DNA of 34,965 bases from Scytalidium lignicola (GCA_002812745.2 NCSJ02000414.1:1-34965); one strand, 5' to 3'; shown: positions 20,191 to 31,478, numbered from the stretch's first letter. The notes: generated from the sequence alone by a model not told the origin. Made by a program: numbers and translations.

Positions 20191-21755
20191 TCATCAGTGT
20201 TTTCGATGTGCATTAGCTCTCTGCAATACTAATAAATTCGCGTTAACTTTCTTGAAAACTGTCTTCTAATTCCGAGAAATATTTTGTTAATATTTCTTAA
20301 CTTGAGATATTAATAAATGTCCCGAGCGAAAACCCCATCTCCTTCATAATTGACCGCTTTACGCTTCCTACTGTAGCCTTCTCTCTCTCTTCTTCCTCTA
20401 CTCCTAGAGTGGCTAGGCGCGTTAATATTGCCAACTTCAAGTAAATCGTCTCCCTCGAGCGATAAAACCAGAATAGAGGTGGGTTATCTTAAGGTGAAAC
20501 AAAAGCTCCCGTTCTGATGCCACGATGACCTTTCTAGATATGAAAGATCGAGTCTAGGTTTCCTGATCCTTCAATGTGGGTTATACTCCCATTAGTTCCT
20601 CAACAAGACGATCTCTCTGGTACGGAGTATAGCTAATCACGATCAGAAATTTCATGAAAAGAAAGAGAGAAAAAAGATGGCGGTTACATACATACATTGA
20701 TTCCGGCCTAACTGTACATTGACCTGTGTAAATACATGCTATTTCTTTTATAAATTAATAAAGTATAAAAGCTTTTAAAATGATAAGAAATAAAAGAATA
20801 ATCACAATACATATTTTCTTAGAAGTTACGTCTATTATTTATTGTATTCAAGATTTTGTTGAAGCTTTATGTTCNTTTTGAAATTTCACTACAATCATTG
20901 TCGTGTAATATCNAAAAGAAAAGTATAGTTAAAACGCAGCAACAATAATGATATTTACAATCAATTCACTATAAGTTAGTTCAAAACACATTTAAAACCC
21001 TACAAAAAAGTACCGACTGAACTTAAATTAAATATATTCATCTACACAAAAGAAAATCATAACCTATATACACCTCATCTCCCAAAGTTGTCTGTCTACC
21101 CATATACATATCCAAAACAAAATCCTCNAAAAAAAGGCCAGGACGGATATATAATATAGTTTTACAACCAAACCCCCTTCCCTTCCTCCTACCTCCTTCC
21201 TAAAGTAACTATTACATTGAGAGAGAAAAAAGAGTTGTTTTAAATCCTAAGCAACTCTTTTTATCATGTTATGCTATGCCCGCCGTAGAATTTCCGCCCC
21301 AGTCAAAGCTAGGGCNAAAAAAAATATCTTTTGCTTAAAAAAAAATCAAATAGCCTCTCCTTGAATGTTTTTTCTTTTCTAAAGTGATGATGACGCCCGA
21401 GTTTATTATGAGGGATGTGTTGTGTTGTGGGGGAGAGTAATAACTCGGGGATGTGATGTGGGTTTTTAGGTTACTAGGGTTTGCTTGAAAAGCTCCTTCA
21501 TACAAAGACCTTTGGTAGATCTTTCTCGGAATATATGAGGCGCCTTTTATAGATGGTTTGTATGCAGACCAAATCATTCAAGATAGGTGGTCTCGTATTG
21601 TCTCACAAGGTATATATTTTTGGAGAGCCTTTTCTTTGATTGGGGGGTTCATTTTCCCCATCTATTAATGCTCGTAACCGGCACCACGTTGCCAGGGACT
21701 ATATATACAAAAATCAGTAAACGATGAAAGCGAACTAAAAAGGTAACGCTGAAAT
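20191..21755. other. convergent intergenic region, no gene seen
   Basis: Lies between the 3' ends of the acetyltransferase (plus) and the Flc-like gene (minus), so it holds both terminators. AT-rich with A/T homopolymers and four single Ns (20875, 20913, 21128, 21316). No open frame with protein-like content. Confidence 0.5.
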
Positions 21756-23936
21756 TTACCTATTATCGTTCTGAGCTCGATATTCTGTAGGGCCTCTCTC
21801 ACTACCATGCACCGTATACCCCGAAACCGAAACCGACTCCGAATAAGGCGAAGGAGCACGTGGATGCGGTAACCCTCCATGGCTGCTATGGAAGCTTTCC
21901 GAGTCGCTGCCTCCGGGTATGAAAGGCCTGGAAGGGGAAATTGGAGAGCGCGGTAGCTCCTGGAAGGAACCCCGAGGGGGTGAAACATCGTGCGGGGGGA
22001 TGCTTTTGTCGGATGGGTGTAGGTAATTGTCGTTGTCGTCGTCGAGACCAAGATCCTTGTAGCCACCTTTCATCTCCCCTCTGGCACTGTATCCTAGCAT
22101 ATCGAGCTCCGTGGTCAAGGCGGTTTGGGACTTGATGAAGGATGCGCGATTATCGGCGATGGGTTGGTAGCGGGTGTCTGGGTTCTTCTGCATGAAAGGA
22201 AAGGCGGAGGCAATGAGGACGACGATGAGAAGGACCAAGGCGAAGATGGCATTGAGGATGAAGAAAATGACGCCGCAGGCGCCAATGAGAAGACCTGGAC
22301 CGTCGAAGATGCCGGTAAATATCATAAGCAGAATGGCGTTGACGAAGTTGACGGCACAGATGGAGATGTTAATCACGTTGGCGGGCTTGTCCATCCACGG
22401 GCGCATGACGGAGGCGGCGATGAGCGCGGCGGCTTCGATCAGGACGAGAGCGATGGCCTGGGTGGTGCCGCTTCCTTGACCAAGTGCAACGAACATGGCC
22501 TTGATCAAGATGTGAAGTAGGGTTGGAATAATGTAATAGTATGCCGAAGCTCGATATTGGACATAGAGAAATCCCCATTTGTTCAAGGTCGTGGCATCGG
22601 CATACAGCATGTAAGCCGGCGTCTTGTGCTGCTGTTCGGAGCGCCTGGCAATCTGAACGACCTTGAACGCTGCCAGGACGAGCGCGGCGGTCATTCCAAA
22701 GAAAATAATGACGGCCAAGACGACCTCGGCAGCAGAATCGTGCTGCGTGAATTCCCAGAGACATAAAATCGCCATCTGGGGATATCCGATCAGCAACATG
22801 CGAAGGAGGATGCCCTTCATCGTGACGCGATGGCCATCGCGAAGAGTCTGGAAGCGATCGCTCTTCATCCAGCCCGACCGGACGGCCACGTCGCAGAAAT
22901 ACTTAAAGAGTGTAACGCCGAGCAGGGTGAAGATAATGAAGATGAAGAAAAAGATGACGCCGGTCAAAAAGAGATTGGTCGATTCCATGTGTGCACGAAA
23001 GGCCACGCGCTGGATGCCCTTGACCGTAGCCTCGCCACCATTGCTGGTTGAAGCGCGTCGCTGAAGCTCGTATGCTGAGCCGGCGCTGCGCTTGAGGACT
23101 TGCACGGAGGTGGTGGTCAGCGTGTCGAGCAGCGATGCCGGATGTCCACCCGTAGCAACCTGATACCAGGTGGCCAATCTTTGCAAGAAACCAACGCGGA
23201 TGATGCCCATGGACCAGACAAAATCTTGCGTCCAGGACTGCACGATGGGTGGGAGAGGCACGGCGCACAAGCCGACGATGGCGATGGATTGGAAGTAGGT
23301 GAAGAGCGACAAGGCATAGAGGGCGATGTGCGACGCCGCATTGGAATGCCCCAGACCGGATATCAGAGCGGAGGTGACCAGACCCAGACCTGCCACGACG
23401 GCTGTAGCCCAGCCCACGCCGGCTTGATCGACCGTCTTACCATTCGAGAGTCGCGAACGCACACAGGCCAAGCTGACGTCCAGGTTATCGGACGTGGTGG
23501 CGTAGACGGTGACGGTGGCATCGAGGTCGGGGACTCCATAGGCAATGCCCGGTATCCTGCTGGTGATGGACTTGGAGATATTTTGGTAGGTGGACTGGAA
23601 GGAGGTCTGGATGTCGGCGAGCGGACACAGCTGGTCGATATTGAGGGTGCATGGATTCAGGGTCTCGCGGAGGAAGGTGTAGCCATAGGCGGCGGCTTGG
23701 ACTTTCAGCTGGATATCGCCGGTGATGGTGGAATCTCCGACGACATTGAGGGTCAAGCTGTTGTTGTCGGGGGTGAAGACGATGTTGAAGAGACTGGCCG
23801 TGAAGCTGGAGTTGCTCTGGCAGACCTCGAGGGCAGACGACTCGATGACCCGCTCAGCGGAGACGACGGTCGATGATGCCAGAAGCGTGGACACGGCGCA
23901 TATCCACGCGGGGAGAGATACGGGGCAGAGCCGCAT
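21756..23936 (-). CDS. Flc / TRP-like membrane protein (ML-like domain + TRP-like channel domain)
   Basis: Intronless, 726 residues. It matches the fungal Flc (flavin carrier) family: ER/plasma-membrane proteins linked in yeast to FAD import into the ER, calcium homeostasis and cell-wall integrity. Residues 1-27 are a signal peptide (hydrophobic, ending VSA before ERV). Residues about 28-165 form the lumenal ML-like domain with paired cysteines (CQSNSSF, NPCTLN, LCPLAD, LACVRSR). From about 175 to 610 there are roughly nine to ten hydrophobic helices (for example GWATAVVAGLGLVTSALI, FLTGVIFFFIFIIFTLLG, AAEVVLAVIIFFGMTAAL, FILNAIFALVLLIVVLI). The tail 615-726 is cytosolic, low complexity and Ser/Pro rich (SPPRGSFQELPRSP, PHPRAPSPYSESV), suitable for phosphorylation. 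Several long open frames on the plus strand across this GC-rich gene are shadows. Complete, no damage. Confidence 0.93.
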   Translation of the reverse strand: MRLCPVSLPAWICAVSTLLASSTVVSAERVIESSALEVCQSNSSFTASLFNIVFTPDNNSLTLNVVGDSTITGDIQLKVQAAAYGYTFLRETLNPCTLNIDQLCPLADIQTSFQSTYQNISKSITSRIPGIAYGVPDLDATVTVYATTSDNLDVSLACVRSRLSNGKTVDQAGVGWATAVVAGLGLVTSALISGLGHSNAASHIALYALSLFTYFQSIAIVGLCAVPLPPIVQSWTQDFVWSMGIIRVGFLQRLATWYQVATGGHPASLLDTLTTTSVQVLKRSAGSAYELQRRASTSNGGEATVKGIQRVAFRAHMESTNLFLTGVIFFFIFIIFTLLGVTLFKYFCDVAVRSGWMKSDRFQTLRDGHRVTMKGILLRMLLIGYPQMAILCLWEFTQHDSAAEVVLAVIIFFGMTAALVLAAFKVVQIARRSEQQHKTPAYMLYADATTLNKWGFLYVQYRASAYYYIIPTLLHILIKAMFVALGQGSGTTQAIALVLIEAAALIAASVMRPWMDKPANVINISICAVNFVNAILLMIFTGIFDGPGLLIGACGVIFFILNAIFALVLLIVVLIASAFPFMQKNPDTRYQPIADNRASFIKSQTALTTELDMLGYSARGEMKGGYKDLGLDDDNDNYLHPSDKSIPPHDVSPPRGSFQELPRSPISPSRPFIPGGSDSESFHSSHGGLPHPRAPSPYSESVSVSGYTVHGSERGPTEYRAQNDNR

Positions 23937-24348
23937 GGTGATTATCGGCGCATTTGTGTAGAGAGCGGGCGTGAGGTTGTTGATGGGATGGTAACGAGCG
24001 TGTTGTGTTGTTTGTTTTTCTCTCTCTCTGTCTGTCTGACTGACTGAAACCCTTCCGCTGGAACCGCGCGGTGTTGATGCGTCTTATCAATGAGCACGGA
24101 AGCGCCGGATTCAAGCCTTTTTTTCGTCGGGCCTACCTATTTATGTGTATTTCTTGATTCTGGAGTCCGTGGATAGGATCGTTGTTGTGTGGATGTGAAG
24201 CGTGAGAGATTGAGGACGTCGAGAGGGAATAAAACGAGAGTAGGAGGTTTAAAGAGAGGTGTAAAGATCAACACGGGTCAGAGAGAGAAAGAGAGAGAGA
24301 CAAGGTAAATTACAGTAATTAGTTGGATTGTGCAGCTGGTCCCCCCTA

Positions 24349-24380
24349 CACTACACTTACACTACACTTACACTACCGTA
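24349..24380. repeat. 11-bp tandem repeat, nearly three copies
   Basis: The unit CACTACACTTA occurs at 24349 and 24360, with a partial diverged third copy CACTACCGTA at 24371. Non-coding. Confidence 0.8.
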
Positions 24381-25150
24381 CACACCACACTAACCCTTGA
24401 CAGAGAGAGAGGATTTGATTGTCGCCACTCGTACCTAGCGGTTTCGCCGGGCACAGCCACCCCTGGGAGGGCCACGTACTCTCCCATCTGCTGACTGGGA
24501 CATTGGTTCGTATGCTGCGCACATAAGAAGGTACAGTACAGTACAATACTGTGGCATGTGTGGTACACCAACAAAAAAAAAGGGGGGGCTGAGGCAAATC
24601 TTTTGTTGATGGTAGCCCGATCGGGGAATTGCTTCGCGCTGTTTTAACAAGTCACGATGATCATGGGCATGTAGCGTAGAGTACCTTACGTACAGTACGT
24701 ACCGTAGAGCGGTTATTGTTTCAGGGTGGGAATGTTTGGGTTGGAATAATGGCAATGAGTAGGAATAAGGTTAATTATTTAATTATACGAGATGGCTTTT
24801 TGGCTAGATATCGATTTAATTACTGTACGTACTGGTTTGCTGGTTTGCTAGTTTTTCATACTGTTATTTAAGAAGTTGAGTACAAATAATGAATGTAGTT
24901 ATTGCGCACTTTCTAAACACACCATCATATTACAGTACGGTAATAATTAATGATAACTACTGTATACACAACATGGTTGCCGACTGGGCTTCCTAAAATA
25001 GTCCTAAGATGATGATGGTAAGATGGTTGTTTGGAATCAATTGGCAGAGGAACGACACCAGATGCCGGGCTATACACGTAACGTCTAGAGCGTCATGTCC
25101 TGTCCAGCATAGCAAGTACAGTTACTCATGCTTATACTTACAGTACAAAC

Positions 25151-25174
25151 ATAATAATAATAATAATAATAATA
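25151..25174. repeat. trinucleotide microsatellite (ATA)8
   Basis: Eight ATA units in intergenic DNA, flanked on both sides by CAGTAC/TACTGTA words. Likely length-variable between isolates. Confidence 0.9.
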
Positions 25175-26247
25175 CTGTAGCACAATTGCCGATCGAAGTC
25201 GCTGCAATTACTGTACTGGACTGTAGAGCAAAGCAGCATCATAGCGTGTTCTCGTATTCCGTAGAGCGGGCGGCATCCTCGGGCTGTGCAAAAGACTTCT
25301 CAGTTCTTCTCGTGTCTGGTTGATTGATGTCTCTCGTTGGATGATTGTCACAAAACCCGTAACAGAATATTCTGCATAAATCAAAAGCATAACATCGATG
25401 CCGTAAGTATTGTTAATAGTGGGATCCGTCTAGCGCTCTCATAGTTAGTTACATAGTACCTGGAGGTAAAGATTCAAGCTTTTGGCGATGGCATGCATAC
25501 AGATACAATGCTGCATTACGCAACAGACCCGTTTCAGGAACGTTCTTGGCACAAAGGATGGATACTGAAGGATTGTTCGTTGACCTTTGGGGAACGAGTT
25601 AAAATCGTGCAAATCGCTGTGGGTTGTCAGGTCGTCGTGGGTTTGTGTGGCTCAGAGGCAACAGAGGCAATTGAGGCAATGAAGCCAAGCCAGTTCGTAA
25701 AACTTCTTCCTCTCTTGTATCTTCTCTTCATTGGCTTGTCAGCCCCCAGATGGGTTGAATCCGCTACGTGTCTCTTTGCTCGAACAAGCACAGATTNAAA
25801 AAAAGAACCGCCGTTCGTATCCCGAAATAGTCTAGCAGCAGTCGAGAGAACGCGTAAGGGCAGTGGAGAAGAAAAGGATTCTCGATTTGATCTGCCCCTT
25901 CGTCACTTTCCGCTGACTGATGACTTATGTACGTGCATTTTTTCCGCGCTGACTGCTGTGTTTGGGCAAAATACGCGGGGTGCTGGCTGCTTTGCTCGGG
26001 CGGATTTCCACTAATACAACAATCCACACACACACGCTTGTTACCCTCCTCCTCCCCATGATCTCGAGATAGAACCTCTACCAACAACAACATCAACAAA
26101 AAGAAAGTTCCATCCTACACAACGCCGTGCGCTTCTTCTCTTCCCACCGTCCCTCGTTTTATGCCTCTGGTGAAAGGTCCCCGACTCTCGTTCTGATCTC
26201 CCATCGCCATCGCCATCTCCATCTCGCTCCCTCTCTCCCAATCCCGC

Positions 26248-26306
26248 TCATCCGGCCTTCCCGCCGGATGATGATGAGCCAGGCATGCTGTCGTTCTTCT
26301 CTCTAG
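26248..26306 (+). promoter_or_regulatory. leader hairpin plus overlapping uORF of the GH76 gene
   Basis: TCATCCGGC (26248-26256) and GCCGGATGA (26263-26271) are perfect 9-bp inverted arms around a 6-nt loop, 13 nt before the main ATG at 26285. The 3' arm contains the first of three consecutive ATGs (26268, 26271, 26274). They open a 12-codon frame, [12 protein letters not shown], ending at TAG 26304-26306. It is out of frame with, and overlaps, the main start. If the transcript includes it, scanning ribosomes would meet this frame first. The transcript start is not visible. Confidence 0.5.
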
Positions 26307-28062
26307 CTTCCACGTCCATACCGGCGCTGGTGTCGCTGTTGATATGTAGCAATATCAATGTCGCCTTCGGGATCGACCTCGATCTGACTTCTCAAGGTGC
26401 GTGAATGACGAACCATCTCTCCTGCTTTCCCCTCCCCGCGCGCGCCTTGTCGTCTTGTCCCTAGCATGCTAACACCTCGGTGAATTTCCCTGCAGACTCG
26501 ATCAAGTCCGTCGCAAGCACCATCGCCTTTGACATGATGTCCTATTACAAAGGCAATCTCTCCGGCCAGACTCCAGGAATCTTGCCTGGTCCTCCGCCGA
26601 CCACTTCCGTGTTGAATGCCGGATACTTTTGGTGGGAGTCGGGCGCCATGTTTGGCAGTCTGATCGACTACTGGTACTACACGGGCGATTCCACATATAA
26701 CGATGTCGTGATGCAAGGACTGCTGTTCCAGGTCGGTGATCACGATGACTATCTGCCGCAGAATCAAACCGGCGGCATGGGCAATGATGATCAAGGTACG
26801 CTGCCTTCCTTCCTCCATTTTCTTTTGGATCTTTGTTTTGTCTTCTCTCTCCTTTGAGATATTTTCTTCCATCTTATTGCGAGTGGAGGAAATCCATTGT
26901 CAAAACACGTTACTGATTCGTAAAAACCAGCCTTCTGGGGCATGGCAGCAATGACCGCAGCCGAACTGAACTTCCCCAACCCTCCTCCAGACCAGCCTCA
27001 ATGGCTCGCACTCGCTCAAGCCGTCTACAACACCCAACTCACCCGTTTCGATAATCTCTGCGGAGGAGGTCTGCATTGGCAAGCCTACCCCTTTCTTAAC
27101 GGCTACAGCTACAAGAACGCCATTGCCAATGGCTGTTTCTTCAACATCGCCTCCCGACTCGCCCTTTATACCGGCAACTCCTCCTATGCCGACTCGGCCA
27201 ATTCCACCTGGGATTGGGTCCAGGCTATTGGCTTCATCGACGATAAATGGAATGTCTTCGATGGAGCGGATAGTAATCAGAACTGCTCGGTGGTTAATCA
27301 CATTCAGTACTCGTACAATGCCGGCGTCTTTCTTCTTGGTGCCGCAACCATGTACAATTATGTAAGTTTGATCCTTATAAATTTGCAAGCTTTTCTTTTG
27401 CTTGCTATCTAGTTGTCCATGCCGCGCACACGCTCTCAAGAGAACCGAACAAAAAACTAATAAAAAAATTCTAGACAAATGGCAGCGCTATCTGGCAAGA
27501 ACGCGTCGAAGGCCTCCTCAACGGAACCCTCCGAGTCTTCTTCCCCAACGGCATCGCCTACGAAGTCGCCTGCGAGGCCAATCTCTCCCACTGCTCCATC
27601 GACATGTTCAGCTACAAAGCCTACCTTATCCGCTGGATGGCCGCCGCCAGCAAACTCGCCCCCTTCATCTACGACTCCGTCATCAACGTCATCCAAACCT
27701 CCGCCAAAGCCGCCGCCTTGCAATGCTCCGGATCCCCTGCCGACCACCCCAACGGCCGCATGTGTGGTCTCAGCTGGTCTAAAGGCGCGGACTGGGATGG
27801 AACGTCCGGTGTCGGGCAGCAGATGGCTGCCATGGAAGCCGTCCAGAGCAACCTCATCTTGCATGCTAAGCCGCAGGTGACGAACTCCACCGGTGGGACG
27901 AGTAAGGGCGACCCTAATGCAGGAATCAATGATCCTACGGCGCAGAACCCAATCGCGGCAAAGACTGCTACCATGGGGGATAAAGTCGGAGCGGGATTCT
28001 TGACGACGGCGGTGCTTTGTGCGGTTGTGGGTGGATTGGCGTGGTTGAGTATACCTGATTAA
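26285..28062 (+). CDS. GH76 mannan endo-1,6-alpha-mannosidase, Dfg5/Dcw1 type, four exons
   Basis: GPI-anchored enzyme thought to trim GPI mannan and attach GPI proteins to the wall polysaccharide. Exons are 26285-26396, 26496-26795, 26931-27361 and 27475-28062. Introns are 99, 135 and 113 nt, all GT-AG; the first and third show clear TGCTAAC / ACTAAT branch sites. The product is 476 residues. Residues 1-28 are a signal peptide, followed by the family start [16 protein letters not shown]. Recognisable blocks are YYWWES-like [18 protein letters not shown], then [13 protein letters not shown] with the catalytic Asp pair 135-136 at an exon junction, NGGLHWQ-like [11 protein letters not shown], and [24 protein letters not shown] is also present. 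The last 25 residues are hydrophobic ([21 protein letters not shown]) after a small-residue Gly/Thr/Asn-rich stretch, as expected for GPI attachment. The gene appears intact. Confidence 0.95.
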
Positions 28063-29286
28063 AGAAGAGGATGTGTAAGAATAAAAGGAACAAGACTCGC
28101 GCGCGCGCCCTGGAGGGGTTTTCTTTTGGATATAGAGGGGACAGAGCTAGAAAAGGGTTAAATTTTTCATAGCTGAACATCACAAAGGAGTTTTTTGTAT
28201 TAAACCTCANTTTTTTTGGAATTAGTCTTTTTTTTTAGAAACGGATGCTATAATTTTTGGAAAAGATACCACCTTTAAACTGTTATTCCCCGGTTGAGAT
28301 TTACAGTCATTGATTGAGTCATCTTTTGTAGTTGGATTCTAGTTTGGTTTTGCACCTGTACTGCCCAAGGTGAAACAAAATGATGTAATCTGTGGAACTT
28401 TGATATGCTGTACTTTGTGGTTTACCTTCGTATAACTCTAATGAGTGCTACAGAAAGATTACGCTTCAGTCAATAAGAATCTAGAGAGTGGAAGGTGAGT
28501 ATTATCAAAATATCTTGTGAGATTCGATATTTATACCTCCTGTCTCAAAAGTCCCAATTCTACAATTTGTAAGGTTTAGTCTAGGATTGCTCACTAGAAA
28601 CTTATGGGTAGATTAATTACACATAGTCAAAAGTCAACTCTTTTGTTCCTTTAACCAGAAACTCGGTTTTAGATACTCTTCTAAGATTGTTTGCCTAGTC
28701 CTTCTAACTTTCATCTCAGCATAAAAATCTCCAACCCTTTGCAATAGAGGTCTAGTTTTAACTCCTGTGCAATATACTCGGCTTTATTCAGAATGCTCGA
28801 GATGCACCTTTGCATAACAAGAGATTATATCGTATTTGCCTTAATTGTCTTACTGATCTACCTTAATTTAGAATTTCCTCTTATATTCTGCTGATACATT
28901 ATCGGGTTACCATCAAAACCTATGAATATGTAACCAAAAATGTAGGGACTGTACAGTAACGTAAGTANTTTTCAGACCCAAGACAATTGTTGTACAATAA
29001 CCTGAACCTCTTTATTCTGAAAATGTGTTTCTGTACTGTCACATTGCCATCTCGGAATTGTGTGTTCTTTACAAGACTTGCCACTTTACTAGCTGTATTG
29101 GACAAAGCAAATAATGACAAAAAGAACAACTGTTTAAGTACTAGACCCGTGTACTATCACAGTAAACTCTCTGATCAATTTTTCTCGTCATATTCTATGC
29201 AAAATCGAAGTCAAGTACAATAATCACTTCGAAATTTCCAGTTTTTTTCGCCCTAAGAGTAGATACACCAAACTCGTATCCACACC
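28063..29286. other. intergenic, no gene seen
   Basis: Starts with the GH76 3' region, including a GC dinucleotide run (CGCGCGCGC near 28100) and T homopolymers with an N at 28210. AT-rich to the end, with a second N at 28968. The missing N-terminal exons of the following ALDH pseudogene were sought here and not found. Confidence 0.45.
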
Positions 29287-30890
29287 ATGACACCAAAATC
29301 TATTTCATTTGATAGTCTTGTTAAACATGAGAACGATTTCACTAAGTTGTTGATGATGGAGACGGGATTATCGGTAAGTTTCTCCTACATCATTTTATCT
29401 GTTTTCAGATAGTATCCGTAAACTCACCAAGTGGTATATATTTATTAACTGGTAAGGTAGATGTCATCCGCAAATGGCGAGGTACGGAAATCAATTATGT
29501 GGTTTAGGGCTCACCGTAAGTACTTGTTCTTATATACCCTTTGATTTCCCCTTAGTCTTAAGCTAATTTAAAATACAAAGTGCGCTTCAGCCTTCCCGAA
29601 ATCACTGTCCGAGATGATTCTACAGTCAAAATCATAACGAGATACACCCCCCTTGGAGTGACAGGAATCATCACTCCTTGGAATGCACCTCTTCTTCTAG
29701 CAGTGGGTAAGATCCTCCCTGCGTTGATTACCGGCTGTCCTGTAATCATTAAACCATCGTATGTCAAACCCCTAGCTCCATTGATTTCATTATAGCTTCC
29801 TCTTTTGTAATAACACGTAAAGCGTTAAACAGACCATTCTCCCCGTACACTGCTCTAAAACTAGTCGAACTGGGAAATAAGTTCCTGCCTCCAGGTGTGA
29901 TCCAAGTTTTAAGTGGTGATGAACAACTAGGCCCGTGGATGGTGTCTCATAAGAATATTGCTAAGATATCCTTTACTAGTTCGACAACAGTGGGCAAACG
30001 GATTGCAGAAGCTGCCGCGCCCCTTATGAAGCGTTTAACGTTAGAGCTGTATGTTTTAATATCATATCTTTGTAGATGGGCGATCTCATTATTGTTATAC
30101 AAACTAATCATATACAGTGGCGGCAATGATGCTGCCATAATTTTACCCGATGTTGATATACCAACAGCAGCTATGCAGGTTACCATGGGTTGTAAGTCTA
30201 TTAATACCTTTTGCTCCCTATTTTCAGTTTCAATGCAAATGTTTTAAAGAACAAATATGAATGTAAACAATGTATTGATTCAGTCCACAGGCTTCAGCAA
30301 TGCGAGTCAAATGTGCGTCGCCTCAAAACGGATCTACGTTCATAAATCGATTTACGAACCGTTTTTAGGAGCCATGGTTGAAGCGGCGAAATTACTCATG
30401 CCCAGTTCAACGCATGCCTCCGCTGTTGTCCCAGTCCAAAACGAACTGCAATTCGAAAGTTAAGGCGTTTTACGAAGACTGTGTCAAAAGAGGATTCCGC
30501 TTCGCCTTCGGTGATGGTAATATTGATACGGCTGTAAGGGGATATTTTTGCCCGCTCACTATAGTGGATAATCCCCCAGATGATTCCATGATTGTATCTG
30601 ATGAGCCTTTCGGTCCTATAGTCCCTGTACAGCCGTGGGAAGACGAAATCAAAGTGATTGAGCCGGCGAACAATACCTCCACTGGTTTAGGAGCATCAGT
30701 ATGGACTAGGGATCCTGCCACAGCAGATCGGATAGCTCGTCAGATGGAGGCTGGAAATGTGTAAATTAATAGTTTTGGCAAAGCTGACCCTAATGCCTTT
30801 TTCAGCGGGCATAAGGAGAGTGGACTGGGGGGTGAATTTGGTGAAATGGGTCTGGCAAGTTACTGTAATGTCCAAACTATTCCTTACTAT
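29287..30890 (+). pseudogene. second aldehyde dehydrogenase, truncated and frameshifted
   Basis: Six exon pieces splice cleanly into an ALDH: 29287-29373, 29461-29515, 29581-29758, 29833-30048, 30118-30191 and 30291 onward. Junctions restore the family sequence, for example KPS|PFSPYTALKLVEL and TLEL|GGNDAAIILPDVD. Active-site parts remain: TPWNAPLL, the general-base Glu in LTLELGGND, and the nucleophile Cys in ASQMCVASKRI. Three lesions are visible. About the first 75 residues of the family have no counterpart upstream. At about 30458 the frame changes inside FE-VKAFYEDC (two bases missing or one extra). TAA at 30762 replaces the expected Trp of GNVWINSFGK. After that the C-terminal end (SGHKESGLGGEFGEMG) is still readable and runs into the MITE. 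It is a different ALDH subtype from the one at 1029 (SGDEQLGP block), so it is not a recent duplicate. Confidence 0.85.
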
Positions 30891-30940
30891 AAAAAAAGGG
30901 CTTACTTAAATCCACTTGAAATCGCCGGCACCGGCTGCTG
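30891..30940 (+). repeat. left terminal inverted repeat of MITE
   Basis: Pairs with 31273-31322. The clear differences are C/T transitions, at least one in a CpA/TpA context (ATCCACTT against ATCTACTT). Confidence 0.85.
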
Positions 30941-31272
30941 TTCAGGCAACAAACACTTATTAAACACAATTTTCAGGCCACGCATACATTTTATATGTGA
31001 TAATATGAAGTAATTTACAAGGTCATAAAGCATTTTAATTATTATTAAATTACAGTAAATTTAAAGCTATTCGTATATTTATTTTATGTTAAAATTATTC
31101 TAGATGAGATTTTAATTTTAACAGAATTAAATGATAATTAAATGCATGTTAAAATATAGTGTGTTATAGGCTGTTAAAAGCCTAAAAGTCAGTATAGCTA
31201 TCGGCTATTGAAGCCTAATCATCGCTATAATTACAGTGCATATTAGTGTATTAGGGGAGCAAGTGGTCTGTG

Positions 31273-31322
31273 CAACAGCCGATGCCGGCGATTTCAAGTA
31301 GATTTAAGTAAGCCCTTTATTT
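31273..31322 (-). repeat. right terminal inverted repeat of MITE
   Basis: Reverse complement of the left repeat with a few substitutions. A run of nine G follows shortly downstream. Confidence 0.85.
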
Positions 31323-31478
31323 ATTCCAGGGGGGGGGAGGGACTGTACTAAGTTTATTTATATTCGTCTAATAAATGCATCTTTTGCTCCTATAACCAAA
31401 ATTAATCATTTACTGGACTCAGTATAATACGTCCCATTATCTAGATTGGTATCAATTTGCTCATATAGCCATCTATAA

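Larger units (their letters stand above)
23937..26284. other. 2.3-kb divergent intergenic region, no supported gene
   Basis: Separates the Flc-like gene (minus) from the GH76 gene (plus) and must contain both promoters. It holds pyrimidine-rich runs next to both genes (24013-24046, 26040-26245), small tandem repeats, and a recurrent TACAGTA/TACTGTA word between 24300 and 25225. An open frame at 25493-26014 has an N inside and no recognisable domain, so I do not call it. Confidence 0.5.
30891..31322. mobile_element. MITE-like element with about 50-bp terminal inverted repeats
   Basis: 30891-30940 and 31273-31322 are inverted copies with few differences, sharing AAAGGGCTTACTTAAAT, CACTTGAAATCGCCGGCA or close forms, and CGGCTG. 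The 330-bp core is AT-rich and has no open frame, so it is non-autonomous. The terminal bases next to the AAAGGG/CCCTTT ends are A/T rich, and a TA-type target duplication is possible but not clear. It abuts the last recognisable codons of the dead ALDH. The Tc1/mariner element at 33674 has different ends and is not its obvious parent. Confidence 0.85.

Noticed and set aside
23100..23876. 258-codon plus-strand open frame opposite the Flc-like gene
   Set aside because: Gly/Asp-rich translation without structure, typical of the complement of a GC-rich membrane-protein gene.
25493..26014. 173-codon plus-strand open frame upstream of the GH76 gene
   Set aside because: It contains an N beside A7, has no recognisable domain and overlaps the probable promoter/leader of the GH76 gene.
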